Below are positions 34,500-43,849 of a stretch of DNA of 64,000 nt, piece after piece. The notes beneath the pieces were generated by a model that was given only the letters and a program-made list of their open reading frames with translations, was not told where the DNA came from and did no database searches. The number at the start of each line of letters is the position of its first letter. Within the stretch, counting starts at the first letter, position 1. The position numbers and the translations under genes are program-made. The DNA lies in the NCBI GenBank assembly GCA_965216515.1, contig OZ244173.1, forward strand, positions 3,720,001 to 3,784,000. Direction: 5' to 3'. This DNA is from CAXMRP01 sp965216515 (GTDB taxonomy: Bacteria > Pseudomonadota > Alphaproteobacteria > Rhizobiales > Afifellaceae).

Positions 34500-35315
34500 C
34501 TAGTCGCCGGCCACGAAAAAATGCCAGGCGCCATCCGGGCCGATACCGACCCTGAAAAAGATATAGGCCCCGTAGGAGAGCATGTCCTGATAGTCGCCCG
34601 CTGTCAGGATCGTGAACATTTCCACCGTCTCCTCAGGGGTTAGCCGGCTGACCGGATAGCGGGCGAAATAGGGCCAAAGGTACATCTCCTGATCGGTCCC
34701 GGCATCGACATGCACGAATCCGGTTTCCAGGATCTCCAGCAAAATTGCCAGCACTTCCCGCCCGGCCGGATCGCCCGAAAGCGACTTCAGATATTCGATC
34801 GGTTCGTCAACTTGCGCGAAGGCAAATGTCGGCGGTTGCGGTTGCGCCGCGATGATGGGTTGCAGCCGCGAAATGTCGCCGGATTTCGCCACGGCCACGA
34901 GGGCTTGCCAAGTTGTGCGGACCGCGTCCGGCAGCACGTTGATATCCCGCAGGATGACATTGTCGCCGCCCGCCGGCGGATGCGCGGGATCGTCGGCGTC
35001 ACCGGCCGGCCTCGGCGTGCCATCGCCGGGTGCCGGAGATGCCTTTTCTTCCACGGTTGTCTGGGTCTGGGCAGGCGGCGTGCCCTGTTCTGCACCCGGA
35101 TCGGTGCTGTCAGGTTCAGCCGCGTCATCGGCGGAAGTTTTCGGTGTCGCGCTGTCCGGACCAGCTGCATCGATGTCGGATTGGGTGATCTGGAATTCAC
35201 GCGCATGGGATTCGCGCGCAAAGGTCGACGATGGCAGGATTACAGGCAACAGCGCCGAACCGAGGCAAGCCACGCCGTGAAGCCAGCCAATATTCCAAAC
35301 GGTTTTTCGTGCCAC
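34500..35315 (-). CDS. Secreted hypothetical protein with acidic linker
   Basis: A 271-residue protein I do not recognise. The start is taken as GTG at 35315, preceded by AAAGGCGG; an ATG at 35351 has no such site. Residues 1-33 form a signal peptide (hydrophobic GVACLGSALLPVIL, cleavage after STFA). Residues of about 40-115 are acidic and rich in Ala, Asp, Pro and Thr. The C-terminal 150 residues form a compact domain with IEYLKSLSGDPAGREVLAIL, MYLWPYFARYP and LTPEETVEMFTILTAGDYQD. The family appears conserved in rhizobia, but I attach no function. Confidence 0.6.
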   Translation of the reverse strand: MARKTVWNIGWLHGVACLGSALLPVILPSSTFARESHAREFQITQSDIDAAGPDSATPKTSADDAAEPDSTDPGAEQGTPPAQTQTTVEEKASPAPGDGTPRPAGDADDPAHPPAGGDNVILRDINVLPDAVRTTWQALVAVAKSGDISRLQPIIAAQPQPPTFAFAQVDEPIEYLKSLSGDPAGREVLAILLEILETGFVHVDAGTDQEMYLWPYFARYPVSRLTPEETVEMFTILTAGDYQDMLSYGAYIFFRVGIGPDGAWHFFVAGD

Positions 35316-35427
35316 AGAACCGCCTTTGTCGATCCGCAAATCGCGATGCATCGACAAGACTAGCGCGAACAGGCGATTATTGCATCATCCGACCGCGCCG
35401 ATGCTGCGGTGCCGGTTTTGTCGTTGA

Positions 35428-35859
35428 TTATTGGCCGTAGCGCAGGCGGATGTCGCCTGTGATTTGCTCTGCTTCTGCGAGGTACCGGCGGATCGACAGA
35501 TTCGCAGCCGGCGTACAGGTCGTGTAGATGGCATGAAAGGTTTCAAAGCCGTGATTGAAGTGGGCAACCAGTCTGCTGCGGCGCACAGGGCCGGGCGATT
35601 CCGCATTCAATAGCCGGTCCATGTCCGATCGCCAGATCGGTCCGTCGCCGGCATCGCACAGGGTGCGGAGGAAATGGAGCGCCCCGAGAATCTCCGAAAG
35701 GCGCAGCAACTGGTCCTCATATGCGGGGCGGATATCATTGCCGGGCGCTTCGCCGCCGTCGCTATCCTGGGCCAGCGCGCCACCGCACAACGACAAGCCG
35801 GCAACCAGCGCGACGGCGTAGAGACCTCGCGAAGTTGCGCCGGATTTACGGGTCCTCAT
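35428..35859 (-). CDS. TIGR02301-family exported protein
   Basis: A 143-residue small periplasmic protein of unknown function. The start MRTRKSGATSRG at 35859 opens a signal peptide ending near GGALAQ. The mature part has the TIGR02301 pattern: YEDQLLRLSEILGALHFLRTLC, W-R-x-D-M, LVAHFNHGFETFHAIYTTC and TPAANLSIRRYLAEAEQI, with two cysteines. This family is typical of Hyphomicrobiales and often lies close to the nadQ region, which supports the taxonomic reading. Confidence 0.75.
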   Translation of the reverse strand: MRTRKSGATSRGLYAVALVAGLSLCGGALAQDSDGGEAPGNDIRPAYEDQLLRLSEILGALHFLRTLCDAGDGPIWRSDMDRLLNAESPGPVRRSRLVAHFNHGFETFHAIYTTCTPAANLSIRRYLAEAEQITGDIRLRYGQ

Positions 35860-35944
35860 GGCTGGTCCGCGGAGGCGCGCATCGCTCGTCAAAGCCATTA
35901 TTGTGTTTGGTCTCGCCGCACCAGTGCATTCGGGTAGTGACCGC

Positions 35945-36220
35945 CTAATGGACGCGGCCGAGCCGCCCCGGCCTGGTTTTTCGCAAGGCGCGCCGGATCC
36001 GGCTGCCGCCGCGTTCCTCCAGGCTGTTCAGGAAACGGTCGAAAAGCGACACCCGACGGCGGACCGCCAGCACTGTCACGGCCGCCTTCCGGCTGGTGCC
36101 CACCAGGATCATCAGGGAAAGCCCGACCAACGGAAAACCGAGCGGTATCGGCGTCAGGAAAAACGCCAGGCCGACAATCAGCCCCACAATCCCCACCATA
36201 AGTACGATCGCATGCCGCAT
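35945..36220 (-). CDS. Small two-span membrane protein
   Basis: A 91-residue protein with two adjacent hydrophobic segments (IVLMVGIVGLIVGLAFFLTP and PLGFPLVGLSLMILVG), then a strongly basic tail (RRRVSLFDRFLN, RIRRALRKTRPGRLGR). The GLPFIPLGFP-style turn resembles PGPGW-like small membrane proteins. Its ATG overlaps the stop of the upstream methyltransferase by one base, so it is co-translated. Function unknown. Confidence 0.6.
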   Translation of the reverse strand: MRHAIVLMVGIVGLIVGLAFFLTPIPLGFPLVGLSLMILVGTSRKAAVTVLAVRRRVSLFDRFLNSLEERGGSRIRRALRKTRPGRLGRVH

Positions 36221-37299
36221 CAGGCCGCCTTTCGATAATGGATTACGCGGGAAAGAAAGGCATTCGTGGCGCTTTGGCGCTCAAAGCCTGCGGCACCGAA
36301 CAAACTGTCCAGATCCGTCTTCAGGTAGGAGCGGTAATAGGGTTCGTGAAACATCTGCGGAAAAAGCTCCAGCAATCCATCCTTGCCGGGATCATTGCCC
36401 GGTTGCAGGGAATCGACGACCACGAGCGATCCGCCGGGGCGAATGGCGCGGCCCAGTTCCCTTGCCACCGAATTCCGGATTTTCGGTGGCAATTCGTGAA
36501 AGAGGTAAATGACGGTTGCCAGGTCCAGGCAACAATCGGCAATCGGCAGCTGCTCCGCCTTGCTTACCAGTCCGGCCACGTGGCTGTCCCGCCTCCATGG
36601 TTTGATCGCGTAATTCAGGTAAGGTTCGGAAAGATCGATCGCAAGCACCGGTAGGCGCGGAAAGGCTGTCTTGACATCGTGCAGGAACAGGCCGGTGCCG
36701 CAGGCGATATCGGCAAATCGGAGCTTGCGCTGGTCGCGACCCCGCACGGCATGCGCCAGCGGAACGAGTGCCTGGCGCCGCATTGCCGCTGCGGCGCCGG
36801 AAAACAGCACCTCCACCTGCATGTCGTAAAGCTGGGCGGACTCATCGGTCATCCAGCCGCCGGTCTGAAAATGAAAGTTCTGAAGATAATAATGCGGTCG
36901 CCGGCGCTCCGCGACAGTGGGAGGAATATCCTGGTGATCCCTCTTTCGCCGCCGCCGCGCGACGTCGGGCACGTCGTGCAGAAAGGCTCGACTTTCGCGG
37001 ATAGCGCCAACGGGGTCGAACGGGTCGGCGACCGGCGGCGGATAAATCCCCGCCTCGATCTGGGCAAGGTCCCGCTGCAGCAGGGCGCAGACGTCGGCAA
37101 GCAGCGCCGGCATCGAGGGGACCGGACCGCGTGGCCGCCGCATACGCGGGCGTTCCCGGTCGGGTAATCCCGCCTCCATACGCCGAACCATCCTGCGCAT
37201 GACCGCGCCGTGGCCGGCATACCACGCCACGCGCCCGCCCTGGCGAGTCGCATAGGCGAGGCGGGAAACAAGGCGTTCGATCGACGGTTCAGGCATCAT
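36220..37299 (-). CDS. SAM-dependent methyltransferase with N-terminal extension
   Basis: A 359-residue protein. The C-terminal half is a Rossmann methyltransferase: motif I LRFADIACGTGLFLHDV, acidic residue in LAIDLSEPYLNYA, then CCLDLATVIYLFHELP and RPGGSLVVVDSLQPGND. The N-terminal 160 residues are rich in Arg and Pro, without a recognised fold, and lead through HYYLQNFHFQTGGWM. The start at 37299 (ATG-ATG) is chosen; a TTG at 37362 would add 21 residues. The substrate is unknown. The following small membrane protein overlaps its stop. Confidence 0.8.
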   Translation of the reverse strand: MMPEPSIERLVSRLAYATRQGGRVAWYAGHGAVMRRMVRRMEAGLPDRERPRMRRPRGPVPSMPALLADVCALLQRDLAQIEAGIYPPPVADPFDPVGAIRESRAFLHDVPDVARRRRKRDHQDIPPTVAERRRPHYYLQNFHFQTGGWMTDESAQLYDMQVEVLFSGAAAAMRRQALVPLAHAVRGRDQRKLRFADIACGTGLFLHDVKTAFPRLPVLAIDLSEPYLNYAIKPWRRDSHVAGLVSKAEQLPIADCCLDLATVIYLFHELPPKIRNSVARELGRAIRPGGSLVVVDSLQPGNDPGKDGLLELFPQMFHEPYYRSYLKTDLDSLFGAAGFERQSATNAFLSRVIHYRKAA

Positions 37300-37370
37300 G
37301 GTGGACTGGTCTGGCGGTTCGGGAATCAGCTCAAGGAGCACTATAGGCCGAATATGGCGCAAACCCAGCG

Positions 37371-38141
37371 TCAGGCTTTTCGCGCGCCAAGCAGATATTC
37401 GCGGTTGCCGTCGCCCCCGGTGACCGGGCTGGCAACCGCTCCGTCGACCGAGAAACCGGGAATGGCGCCGACAAAATCCACGATCTCCCGGACAATCCGT
37501 TTGGCGGCGTCCGGATCGCGCAGGACACCGTCTTTGCCGAGCGCCGTCGCGCCGGCCTCAAACTGCGGCTTGACCAGCGCGACCACCCAGGCGCCCGATG
37601 CAAGAAGCTTCAGGGCCGGCGGAAGGGCGATCCGTAGCGAAATGAAGCTCACATCGCACACCAGCGCATCGGCACGCAGATCGCCCAGCAGGCCCCGGTC
37701 CAGATCGCGGGCGTTGATTCCCTCAAGCCGGGTGACACGCGGATCGCCGGCAATTGAAGCGTGCATCTGGCCCCGGCCGACATCCACGGCAACGACGTCG
37801 GACGCACCGCGTTCCAGCAAGACCTGTGTAAACCCGCCAGTGGATGCGCCGAGGTCGATCGCGCAGCGACCCGCCACCGGATAGCGGAAGTGCGCAAGCG
37901 CACCGATCAGTTTCAGCGCGCCACGAGAAACATAGGAGCCGGCTGGGTCATCGACCGTGAGCGCCGAATTCGGTGTCACCAGCCGGCCGGGCCGGGTGAC
38001 GGTTTCTCCGTCGACCGCCACGCATCCGCGCCGGATCGCGTCACGCGCCGCCGATCGTGAGCGCGCCAGAGATCGCGCGGCGACAAGCTGGTCGAGTCGG
38101 ATTTTTTGCGGCGCCGGTTCCTTGCCCATGGCGGTCAACAT
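37371..38141 (-). CDS. tlyA: TlyA-family rRNA methyltransferase
   Basis: A 256-residue protein with an N-terminal S4 RNA-binding domain (IRLDQLVAARSLARSRSAA, then GCVAVDGETVTRPGRLV) and an FtsJ-like methyltransferase (CAIDLGASTGGFTQVLLERG, VAVDVGRGQMH, VCDVSFISL, ALVKPQFEAG). Characterised TlyA 2'-O-methylates 16S and 23S rRNA cytidines. The start at 38141 has GGGGATCGG upstream; an ATG at 38129 is possible. It follows an MFS gene by 19 bases; dxs-tlyA linkage is common and here the MFS gene is inserted between them. Confidence 0.9.
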   Translation of the reverse strand: MLTAMGKEPAPQKIRLDQLVAARSLARSRSAARDAIRRGCVAVDGETVTRPGRLVTPNSALTVDDPAGSYVSRGALKLIGALAHFRYPVAGRCAIDLGASTGGFTQVLLERGASDVVAVDVGRGQMHASIAGDPRVTRLEGINARDLDRGLLGDLRADALVCDVSFISLRIALPPALKLLASGAWVVALVKPQFEAGATALGKDGVLRDPDAAKRIVREIVDFVGAIPGFSVDGAVASPVTGGDGNREYLLGARKA

Positions 38142-38160
38142 AGACCGATCCCCATCATCG

Positions 38161-39471
38161 CTACAGCGCGCCATGGACACCCTTATCCGGGGGCGGTTCC
38201 GCCTCCTGGCGCTCCTCGAACTCATCCGGCACGAGCATGTCACTGTCTTGCTCCCAGGGATCTTCGATCGCCATGGCGACCACCGGAGAGCTGGAGCCGA
38301 GATCGAAATCTTCCTTTTGCTCCAACTCCACGCTTGGCCGAATGCGCATGCGTGTAAGCAGATAGACCGCCATTGCGATTTCGATCGCGGCGATAAAGTA
38401 GATGAGGGCATCGGGGCCGAACCGCTCCATGGCCGACGCGGCGATGACAGGCCCGATCGACGAGCCCACGGCATACATGATCAACAGGCCCGAAGACGTC
38501 TCCACATAGTCCTCCGGGTCGGCATGGTCATAGGCATGGGCCCCGGCGATCGCATAGCCCGGATGGATAAATCCGCCCAACAGGCCGGCAAGAACGAGCA
38601 TGACATAGGGGCCGTAGCCGCCAAGCCGGGACAGGGCAAAGCCGGCGACGATGGCGCCCAGCGCACAGGCGATCAACACGATACGCCGGTCGGTCTGATC
38701 CGACGCGCGCCCGAGCGGCCATTGAAACAGCGCGCCACCGGCGAAGACGGCGGCCGAAAACAGCGCCGCAAATTGCGTCGAATACCCGCTGGAAGTGGCA
38801 TAGATCGGCGAAAGGGTGAGGATCGATCCGGTCGCGATACCGACCATGAATATGGAAACGAACGCGGCAGGTGAATTCCGGTAGAGCCGGACTGGCCGCA
38901 ACCGCACCAGCGTAATCGGCGCCGGTTGCGCGGAGCGGGTCATTGTCAGGGGTACAACGGCGACAGAGACGATGATCGAGGCGATCGCGAATAGCAGGAA
39001 CGAGCTGATATCGCCAAGCGACACTGCAATCTGGCCCGCGATGATCCCGATCGACAGCACCACCACATAGGCCGACATCACAAATCCGCGCATGTCGTTG
39101 CTTGCCCGGTCGTTGAGCCAGCTTTCGATGCACAGATAAAAGCCGGCGATGCAAAAGCCGGAAAGGCACCGAAACAATGCCCACGCCCACGGATCGACAA
39201 CGATCACATGCAAGAGCGTGACCGCGGACGCCACCGAGATAAAGGCGGCGAACGCACGGATGTGGCCGGCGCGCAAAATGCCGTAGGGACAGACCAGGCA
39301 ACCGATCAGGAGGCCGGCCGAATAGGCAGAAGCGGCGATGCCGATCTCGGTGCCGGTGAACCCCTCGATCTGCGACCGCAGCGGCAGGGCGGCAAACTGC
39401 ATGCCCAATCCGGTCATGACCAGCAGGACGCTGATCAAAAGCGTGGAGACGGCACTCAGCGAAGCAAGCAT
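38161..39471 (-). CDS. MFS transporter with acidic C-terminal tail (YcaD-like)
   Basis: A 436-residue major facilitator with twelve predicted spans (first span STLLISVLLVMTGLGMQFAALPL; central cytoplasmic loop near residue 195). The YcaD-like pattern includes FRCLSGFCIAGFYLCIESWLNDR and LGGFIHPGYAIAGAHAYD. The last 50 residues are acidic and Pro-rich (ELEQKEDFDLGSSS ... EERQEAEPPPDKG), longer than usual. Substrate unknown. It lies between dxs and tlyA on the same strand. Confidence 0.8.
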   Translation of the reverse strand: MLASLSAVSTLLISVLLVMTGLGMQFAALPLRSQIEGFTGTEIGIAASAYSAGLLIGCLVCPYGILRAGHIRAFAAFISVASAVTLLHVIVVDPWAWALFRCLSGFCIAGFYLCIESWLNDRASNDMRGFVMSAYVVVLSIGIIAGQIAVSLGDISSFLLFAIASIIVSVAVVPLTMTRSAQPAPITLVRLRPVRLYRNSPAAFVSIFMVGIATGSILTLSPIYATSSGYSTQFAALFSAAVFAGGALFQWPLGRASDQTDRRIVLIACALGAIVAGFALSRLGGYGPYVMLVLAGLLGGFIHPGYAIAGAHAYDHADPEDYVETSSGLLIMYAVGSSIGPVIAASAMERFGPDALIYFIAAIEIAMAVYLLTRMRIRPSVELEQKEDFDLGSSSPVVAMAIEDPWEQDSDMLVPDEFEERQEAEPPPDKGVHGAL

Positions 39472-39598
39472 GGTCGCGCCTCACGATCAAATGCGCATTA
39501 AAGTTCGCAATTATGTCGATTTATGCAAGGCGAAAGGTCTGCGCGCGCCGCCGATCGGTCACGTCACGACAATGACAAACTGAAAATCCGCTATTCAC

Positions 39599-41515
39599 TC
39601 AGGCACGTTGTTCGGCGATGGCGTCGCCGCCAAGGGCGGCCATGGCCGCCTTGACAATCGCATCGGCGTCGAGCCCGGCGCACTGGTACATTCGCTCCGG
39701 CGTGTCCTGCTCGATAAAACGGTCGGGAAGTGTCAGTGTCCGGATGTGCAAGCCGTCATCCAGGCGGCCGCTTGCGGCAAGCCGGTGAAGCACCAACGCG
39801 CCAAATCCGCCCGTGGAGCCTTCCTCGATCGTGATCAGCGCTTCGTGGCTGTCGGCCAGCTCGCCAATCAGTTCAAGGTCCAGAGGCTTGGCGAAGCGGG
39901 CATCGGCGACCGTCGTCGACAGGCCGCTTCGCTCCAGGCGTTCAGCCGCTTCGAACGCCTGACTGAGCCGTCCGCCGAGCGACAGCAGGGCGATCTTCGA
40001 TCCTTCGCGCAAAATGCGTCCCTTGCCAAGCTGAAGCACCATGCCGCGTTCGGGGCGTTCGATCCCCAGGCCCGTGCCGCGCGGATAGCGCAGCGCGATC
40101 GGTCCGCTGTCATGTTCGGCGGCCGTGCGAACCATGTGGCACAATTCCGCCTCGTCGGCGGCCGCCATTACGGTCATGTTCGGCAAGCAGCAAAGATAGG
40201 CCAGGTCGAACGCCCCGGCGTGGGTGGGTCCGTCGGCGCCAACAAGGCCAGCCCGATCGATGGCAAAACGCACCGGCAGGTTCTGTATTGCCACGTCATG
40301 GACAACCTGGTCATAGGCCCGTTGCAGGAAAGTCGAATAAATCGCCGTGAAGGGTCGAAGACCTTCGGCCGCAAGTCCGGCAGCGAACGTTACGGCGTGC
40401 TGTTCGGCGATCCCGACATCGAAAACCCGATCGGGATAGGATTCCGCGAAGAGGTCCAGCCCGGTGCCCGACGGCATGGCTGCCGTAATTCCGACGATCC
40501 GGTCATCGAATCCGGCTTCCGCGATCAGGCTTTCGGCGAACACCTTTGTGTATGACGGCGCGGCTGCCGGCCCCTTGGCCTGCTCGCCAGTGACGACGTT
40601 GAACTTGTTTACGCCGTGATATTTGTCGCTCGAAGCTTCGGCCGGCGCATAGCCCTTGCCCTTCTGGGTTACCACATGAACCAGTATCGGCCCGGGCGTA
40701 TCGGCATCCCGGACATTTTTCAGGACCGGCAGCAGGTGGTCGAGATTGTGGCCGTCGATCGGCCCGACATAATAACAGCCCAGTTCCTCAAACAGCGTAC
40801 CGCCGGTCCAGAATCCCCGCGCGAACTCCTCGGTGCGTTTTGCCCTGGTCTCGAAAAATTTCGGCAATCGCTTGGCCAGCTGTTTGGCCACTTCGCGAAG
40901 CGACAGGTAGGCCCGCCCCGAGACCAGCCTGGCGAGGTAGGCGCTCATCGCTCCCGTCGGCGGTGCGATCGACATGTCGTTGTCGTTCAAGATGATTATC
41001 AGCCGCGAATTCATTGCCCCGGCATTGTTCATCGCTTCGTAGGCCATGCCGGCCGACATCGCGCCATCGCCGATGACACAGATCACCTTGTTGTCGCCGC
41101 CGCGAAGATCGCGGGCAACCGCCATGCCAAGGCCCGCGGAGATGGACGTCGAGGAATGTGCCGCGCCGAAGGGGTCGAATTCCGATTCCGCCCGCCTGGT
41201 AAAGCCCGACAGCCCGCCGCCCTGACGCAGGGTGCGGATTCGGTCGCGCCGTCCTGTCAGGATCTTGTGGGGGTAGCACTGATGGCCGACATCGAATATC
41301 AGCCGGTCGTTTGGTGTATCGAAGACATGATGAAGGGCGACCGTCAGTTCCACGACGCCGAGACCGGCGCCCAAATGCCCTCCGGTGACCGAGACGGCAT
41401 CGATCATTTCCCGCCGCAGTTCATCGGCAAGCAGCGGCAGGTCGGATTCCGGCAGTGCCCGCAGTTCGGCAGGAACACGGACCTTGTCAAGAAGCGGCGT
41501 TTCGCTTGGCGGCAT
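39599..41515 (-). CDS. dxs: 1-deoxy-D-xylulose-5-phosphate synthase
   Basis: A 638-residue thiamine-diphosphate enzyme, first step of the MEP isoprenoid pathway, condensing pyruvate and glyceraldehyde 3-phosphate. Signatures: VGHQCYPHKILTGRRD, the ThDP site GDGAMSAGMAYEAMNNAG, YVGPIDGHNLDHL, IAEQHAVTFAAGLA and DRAGLVGADGPTHAGAFD. Length is standard. The gene diverges from an XRE regulator across 198 bases that must hold its promoter. ispE in the same window serves the same pathway. Confidence 0.97.
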   Translation of the reverse strand: MPPSETPLLDKVRVPAELRALPESDLPLLADELRREMIDAVSVTGGHLGAGLGVVELTVALHHVFDTPNDRLIFDVGHQCYPHKILTGRRDRIRTLRQGGGLSGFTRRAESEFDPFGAAHSSTSISAGLGMAVARDLRGGDNKVICVIGDGAMSAGMAYEAMNNAGAMNSRLIIILNDNDMSIAPPTGAMSAYLARLVSGRAYLSLREVAKQLAKRLPKFFETRAKRTEEFARGFWTGGTLFEELGCYYVGPIDGHNLDHLLPVLKNVRDADTPGPILVHVVTQKGKGYAPAEASSDKYHGVNKFNVVTGEQAKGPAAAPSYTKVFAESLIAEAGFDDRIVGITAAMPSGTGLDLFAESYPDRVFDVGIAEQHAVTFAAGLAAEGLRPFTAIYSTFLQRAYDQVVHDVAIQNLPVRFAIDRAGLVGADGPTHAGAFDLAYLCCLPNMTVMAAADEAELCHMVRTAAEHDSGPIALRYPRGTGLGIERPERGMVLQLGKGRILREGSKIALLSLGGRLSQAFEAAERLERSGLSTTVADARFAKPLDLELIGELADSHEALITIEEGSTGGFGALVLHRLAASGRLDDGLHIRTLTLPDRFIEQDTPERMYQCAGLDADAIVKAAMAALGGDAIAEQRA

Positions 41516-41713
41516 GCGGGCAGATCAGTTTACGAATGACACAAAACCAGACGGGCTTAGCCCAAGCGGTAAGTCCTTGCAAACGCCGAGCGCAGATGCA
41601 AGCCCCTTGGGTTTGCGCCGGCTGCGCCGATTACCATCGGGAGCATTCAAATTGCGTCGTTTGGATAAATCCTAATAGTGGAATTTTGTCATCGGAATTG
41701 ATATTTCAAGCAA

Positions 41714-42562
41714 ATGCACAAACGCGACCGCGCTGCCCTGTTCCGCCAACGGCTGGCCGAGGCCATGGCCGGGAAGAACACGTCCCGTTCGGCTCTGGCC
41801 GCCGACGCGCGGATTGATCGGTCCACGGTTTCGCAACTTCTCTCGGCCGCCGAGCCGCGATTGCCGAACGGTCATGTGCTGGCCGAAATCGCCGACGCGC
41901 TGGGTGTGTCCAGCGACTGGCTGGTCGGGCTTTCCAACCAGAGTGGCACCGCGGCCACATTGCTGGAGCAGGTTGTCCGCCGCACAGACGCGCCCCGCCA
42001 CCCCGCCGACGACAATCTGATGCAATGGTACCGGGATGCGATCGGCTACAAGATCCGCTATGTGCCGGCCAATCTGCCGGACATGCTGAAGACCGAAACC
42101 GTGTTGCGCAGGGAGTACGGCATGTCGGCCGAGCGCACCACGCGCCAGGCGATTTCCGACGCCGAGGCCAAGCTTGACTACATGCTGCAACCGGACACCG
42201 ATATCGAGGTGGCGCTGTCGCGCCAGGCGGTGGAGAGTTTTGCCGCCGGTCATGACATCTGGTCCGGCCTGTCGGCTGGTGACCGCCGGGCGCAGCTGGG
42301 CCGAATGCTGGAACTGACCGGGCGTCTCTATCCCGGACTTCGCGTGTTCCTGTTTGACGCCATGCGCCATTATTCGGCACCCTTCCAGGTCTTCGGCCCG
42401 AAACGTGCCGTCCTCTACCTGGGCCAGGGTTATCTCACTTTCAATTCGGTCAGCCACATCCGGATTTTCAGCCAGCATTTCGACAGTCTGGTCCGGGCCG
42501 CCGTTGTCCAGGCGAATGAATTCCCGGATTTTCTGGCGGAACTGAAGGCGACGGTGCGCTGA
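41714..42562 (+). CDS. XRE-family transcriptional regulator
   Basis: A 282-residue protein with an N-terminal lambda-repressor-type helix-turn-helix (LAEAMAGKNTSRSALAADAR, IDRSTVSQLLSA, about residues 14-68, then LAEIADALGVSSDWLVGLS). The remaining 210 residues contain a conserved globular region (MLKTETVLRREYG, QAVESFAAGHDIW, YLGQGYLTFNSVSHIRIF) with no recognised enzymatic motif, possibly a ligand domain. Convergent with the FAH gene (15 bases) and divergent from dxs; it may govern either neighbour or itself. Confidence 0.85.
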   Translation: MHKRDRAALFRQRLAEAMAGKNTSRSALAADARIDRSTVSQLLSAAEPRLPNGHVLAEIADALGVSSDWLVGLSNQSGTAATLLEQVVRRTDAPRHPADDNLMQWYRDAIGYKIRYVPANLPDMLKTETVLRREYGMSAERTTRQAISDAEAKLDYMLQPDTDIEVALSRQAVESFAAGHDIWSGLSAGDRRAQLGRMLELTGRLYPGLRVFLFDAMRHYSAPFQVFGPKRAVLYLGQGYLTFNSVSHIRIFSQHFDSLVRAAVVQANEFPDFLAELKATVR

Positions 42563-42577
42563 TATCCCGTGTGTGGT

Positions 42578-43486
42578 TCAGCCGGGTCGGGCGGATGGAT
42601 CGCCGTCGGCATCGACCAGCCAGGCCAAGCCGTCCTTGCCCCGAATGACCGGATTGACCAGCGTGCCGATCTTTTCGATTTCGATTTCGACCACATCGCC
42701 GGTTTGCAGCGTGAAGGGCAATTCCGGCACCACGCAGGTTCCGGTGGAAAGGATGGCGCCATCGGGAAAAAAGTCGGCGCGATAGAGAAATCCGGCAAGG
42801 TCGTCCAGTTTCCGGTGCAACTGACTGGTGTTGGCGGCGCCTTCCCAGGCGACCGCACCTTCACGGCGGATGGTCATGGAAATGCCGAGCGAATAGGGGT
42901 CGTCGATCTCCCAGGCCGGCCGCACCAGAGGTGCGACGGCGCATCCGCCCGCAAACACCTTTGCCTGCGGAAGATAAAGCGGATTCTCGCCTTCGATCGT
43001 GCGGCTGGAAACATCGTTGCAGATCGTGTAGCCGGCGATCGCACCGTCCCGGTTGAGGAGCAGCGCCAGTTCCGGCTCCGGCACATCGATGGCGGAATCG
43101 TCGCGCACTTGAACCGGCTCGCCATCGCTGACCACGCGCCATGGCGTCGACTTGAAGAAGATCTCCGGCCGCTCGGCATCGTAGACCTGTTCGTAGACCG
43201 AGGCCGCGCGCTCGCTTTCCTTGATCCGTTCGATTTGCGAGCTTTTGTAGGTGACGCCCGCCGCCCACACATCCATCCGTCCGTCAACGGGTGGCAGAAG
43301 GCGGACGTCCGAAAGGGCCACCTGCGCCCCCTCGGTCCTCGCGCATTGCGCACGAAGATCGGCAACGGGAAGTGCCATCAGCCCGGCGAACGACGTGGCC
43401 CCGGCAATTGCCGTGATTTCGCCGTTTCTCAACACGCCGACACCTGTCGTTGCGGATGCTGCGTGGTGGTAGCGGACAATATGCAT
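42578..43486 (-). CDS. FAH-family enzyme, 2-keto-3-deoxypentonate dehydratase-like
   Basis: A 302-residue fumarylacetoacetate-hydrolase-family protein. The start MHIVRYHHAA at 43486 has GGGAGGCTCC directly upstream. Metal-ligand and core segments: WAAGVTYKSSQIE, DAERPEIFFKSTPWR, VPEPELALLLNRDG, GYTICNDVSSRTIEGENPL and QAKVFAGGCAV. The DAERPE-FFK stretch resembles, as I recall, 2-keto-3-deoxy-arabinonate/xylonate dehydratases (KdaD-type), which yield 2-oxoglutarate semialdehyde, but hydrolysis of a diketo acid is also possible. The gene is 363 bases downstream of dctM on the same strand, at the end of the putative catabolic operon. Confidence 0.8.
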   Translation of the reverse strand: MHIVRYHHAASATTGVGVLRNGEITAIAGATSFAGLMALPVADLRAQCARTEGAQVALSDVRLLPPVDGRMDVWAAGVTYKSSQIERIKESERAASVYEQVYDAERPEIFFKSTPWRVVSDGEPVQVRDDSAIDVPEPELALLLNRDGAIAGYTICNDVSSRTIEGENPLYLPQAKVFAGGCAVAPLVRPAWEIDDPYSLGISMTIRREGAVAWEGAANTSQLHRKLDDLAGFLYRADFFPDGAILSTGTCVVPELPFTLQTGDVVEIEIEKIGTLVNPVIRGKDGLAWLVDADGDPSARPG

Positions 43487-43849
43487 GGAGCCTCCCGTTA
43501 TATTCGGCATGAATCCAGTCCCCGCGCGTCTCGCGGACCGGCGCCCTGGGGGGATGGTGTCGCCGGCGTTCATCAACGTGGCGGATGCACGCTGTCGCCC
43601 GTGGTTTTGCCGTCTTTGTTCGCCGGCGGCAAGACCGGCCGGTCGCCGCCATCTTCCATCCCTGGTGCAATCCGGATTTCGCAGGCTCGTATCGCGGCGT
43701 CGTCGCGGAATCGGAATTCCAGGAATCTCGGCGAAGCAATTGAATTTGCGAATGATCCGTCGAAACTTTGCAAGCCCGCCCGCCGGCGCCTCACAAGGCG
43801 TCCCGGGCTGACGCCGGCGGCAAACCAGGACCAGGCGTCCCCGTCGCGT
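43487..43849. other. 363-bp gap between dctM and the FAH gene
   Basis: No credible gene is seen; the short open frames here have no family resemblance. On the left is the ribosome-binding site of the FAH gene. Near 43788-43820 the sequence is GC-rich with imperfect dyads (GGCGCC / GGCGTC), which could fold as a weak transcript end after dctM. Otherwise nothing recognisable. Confidence 0.5.
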
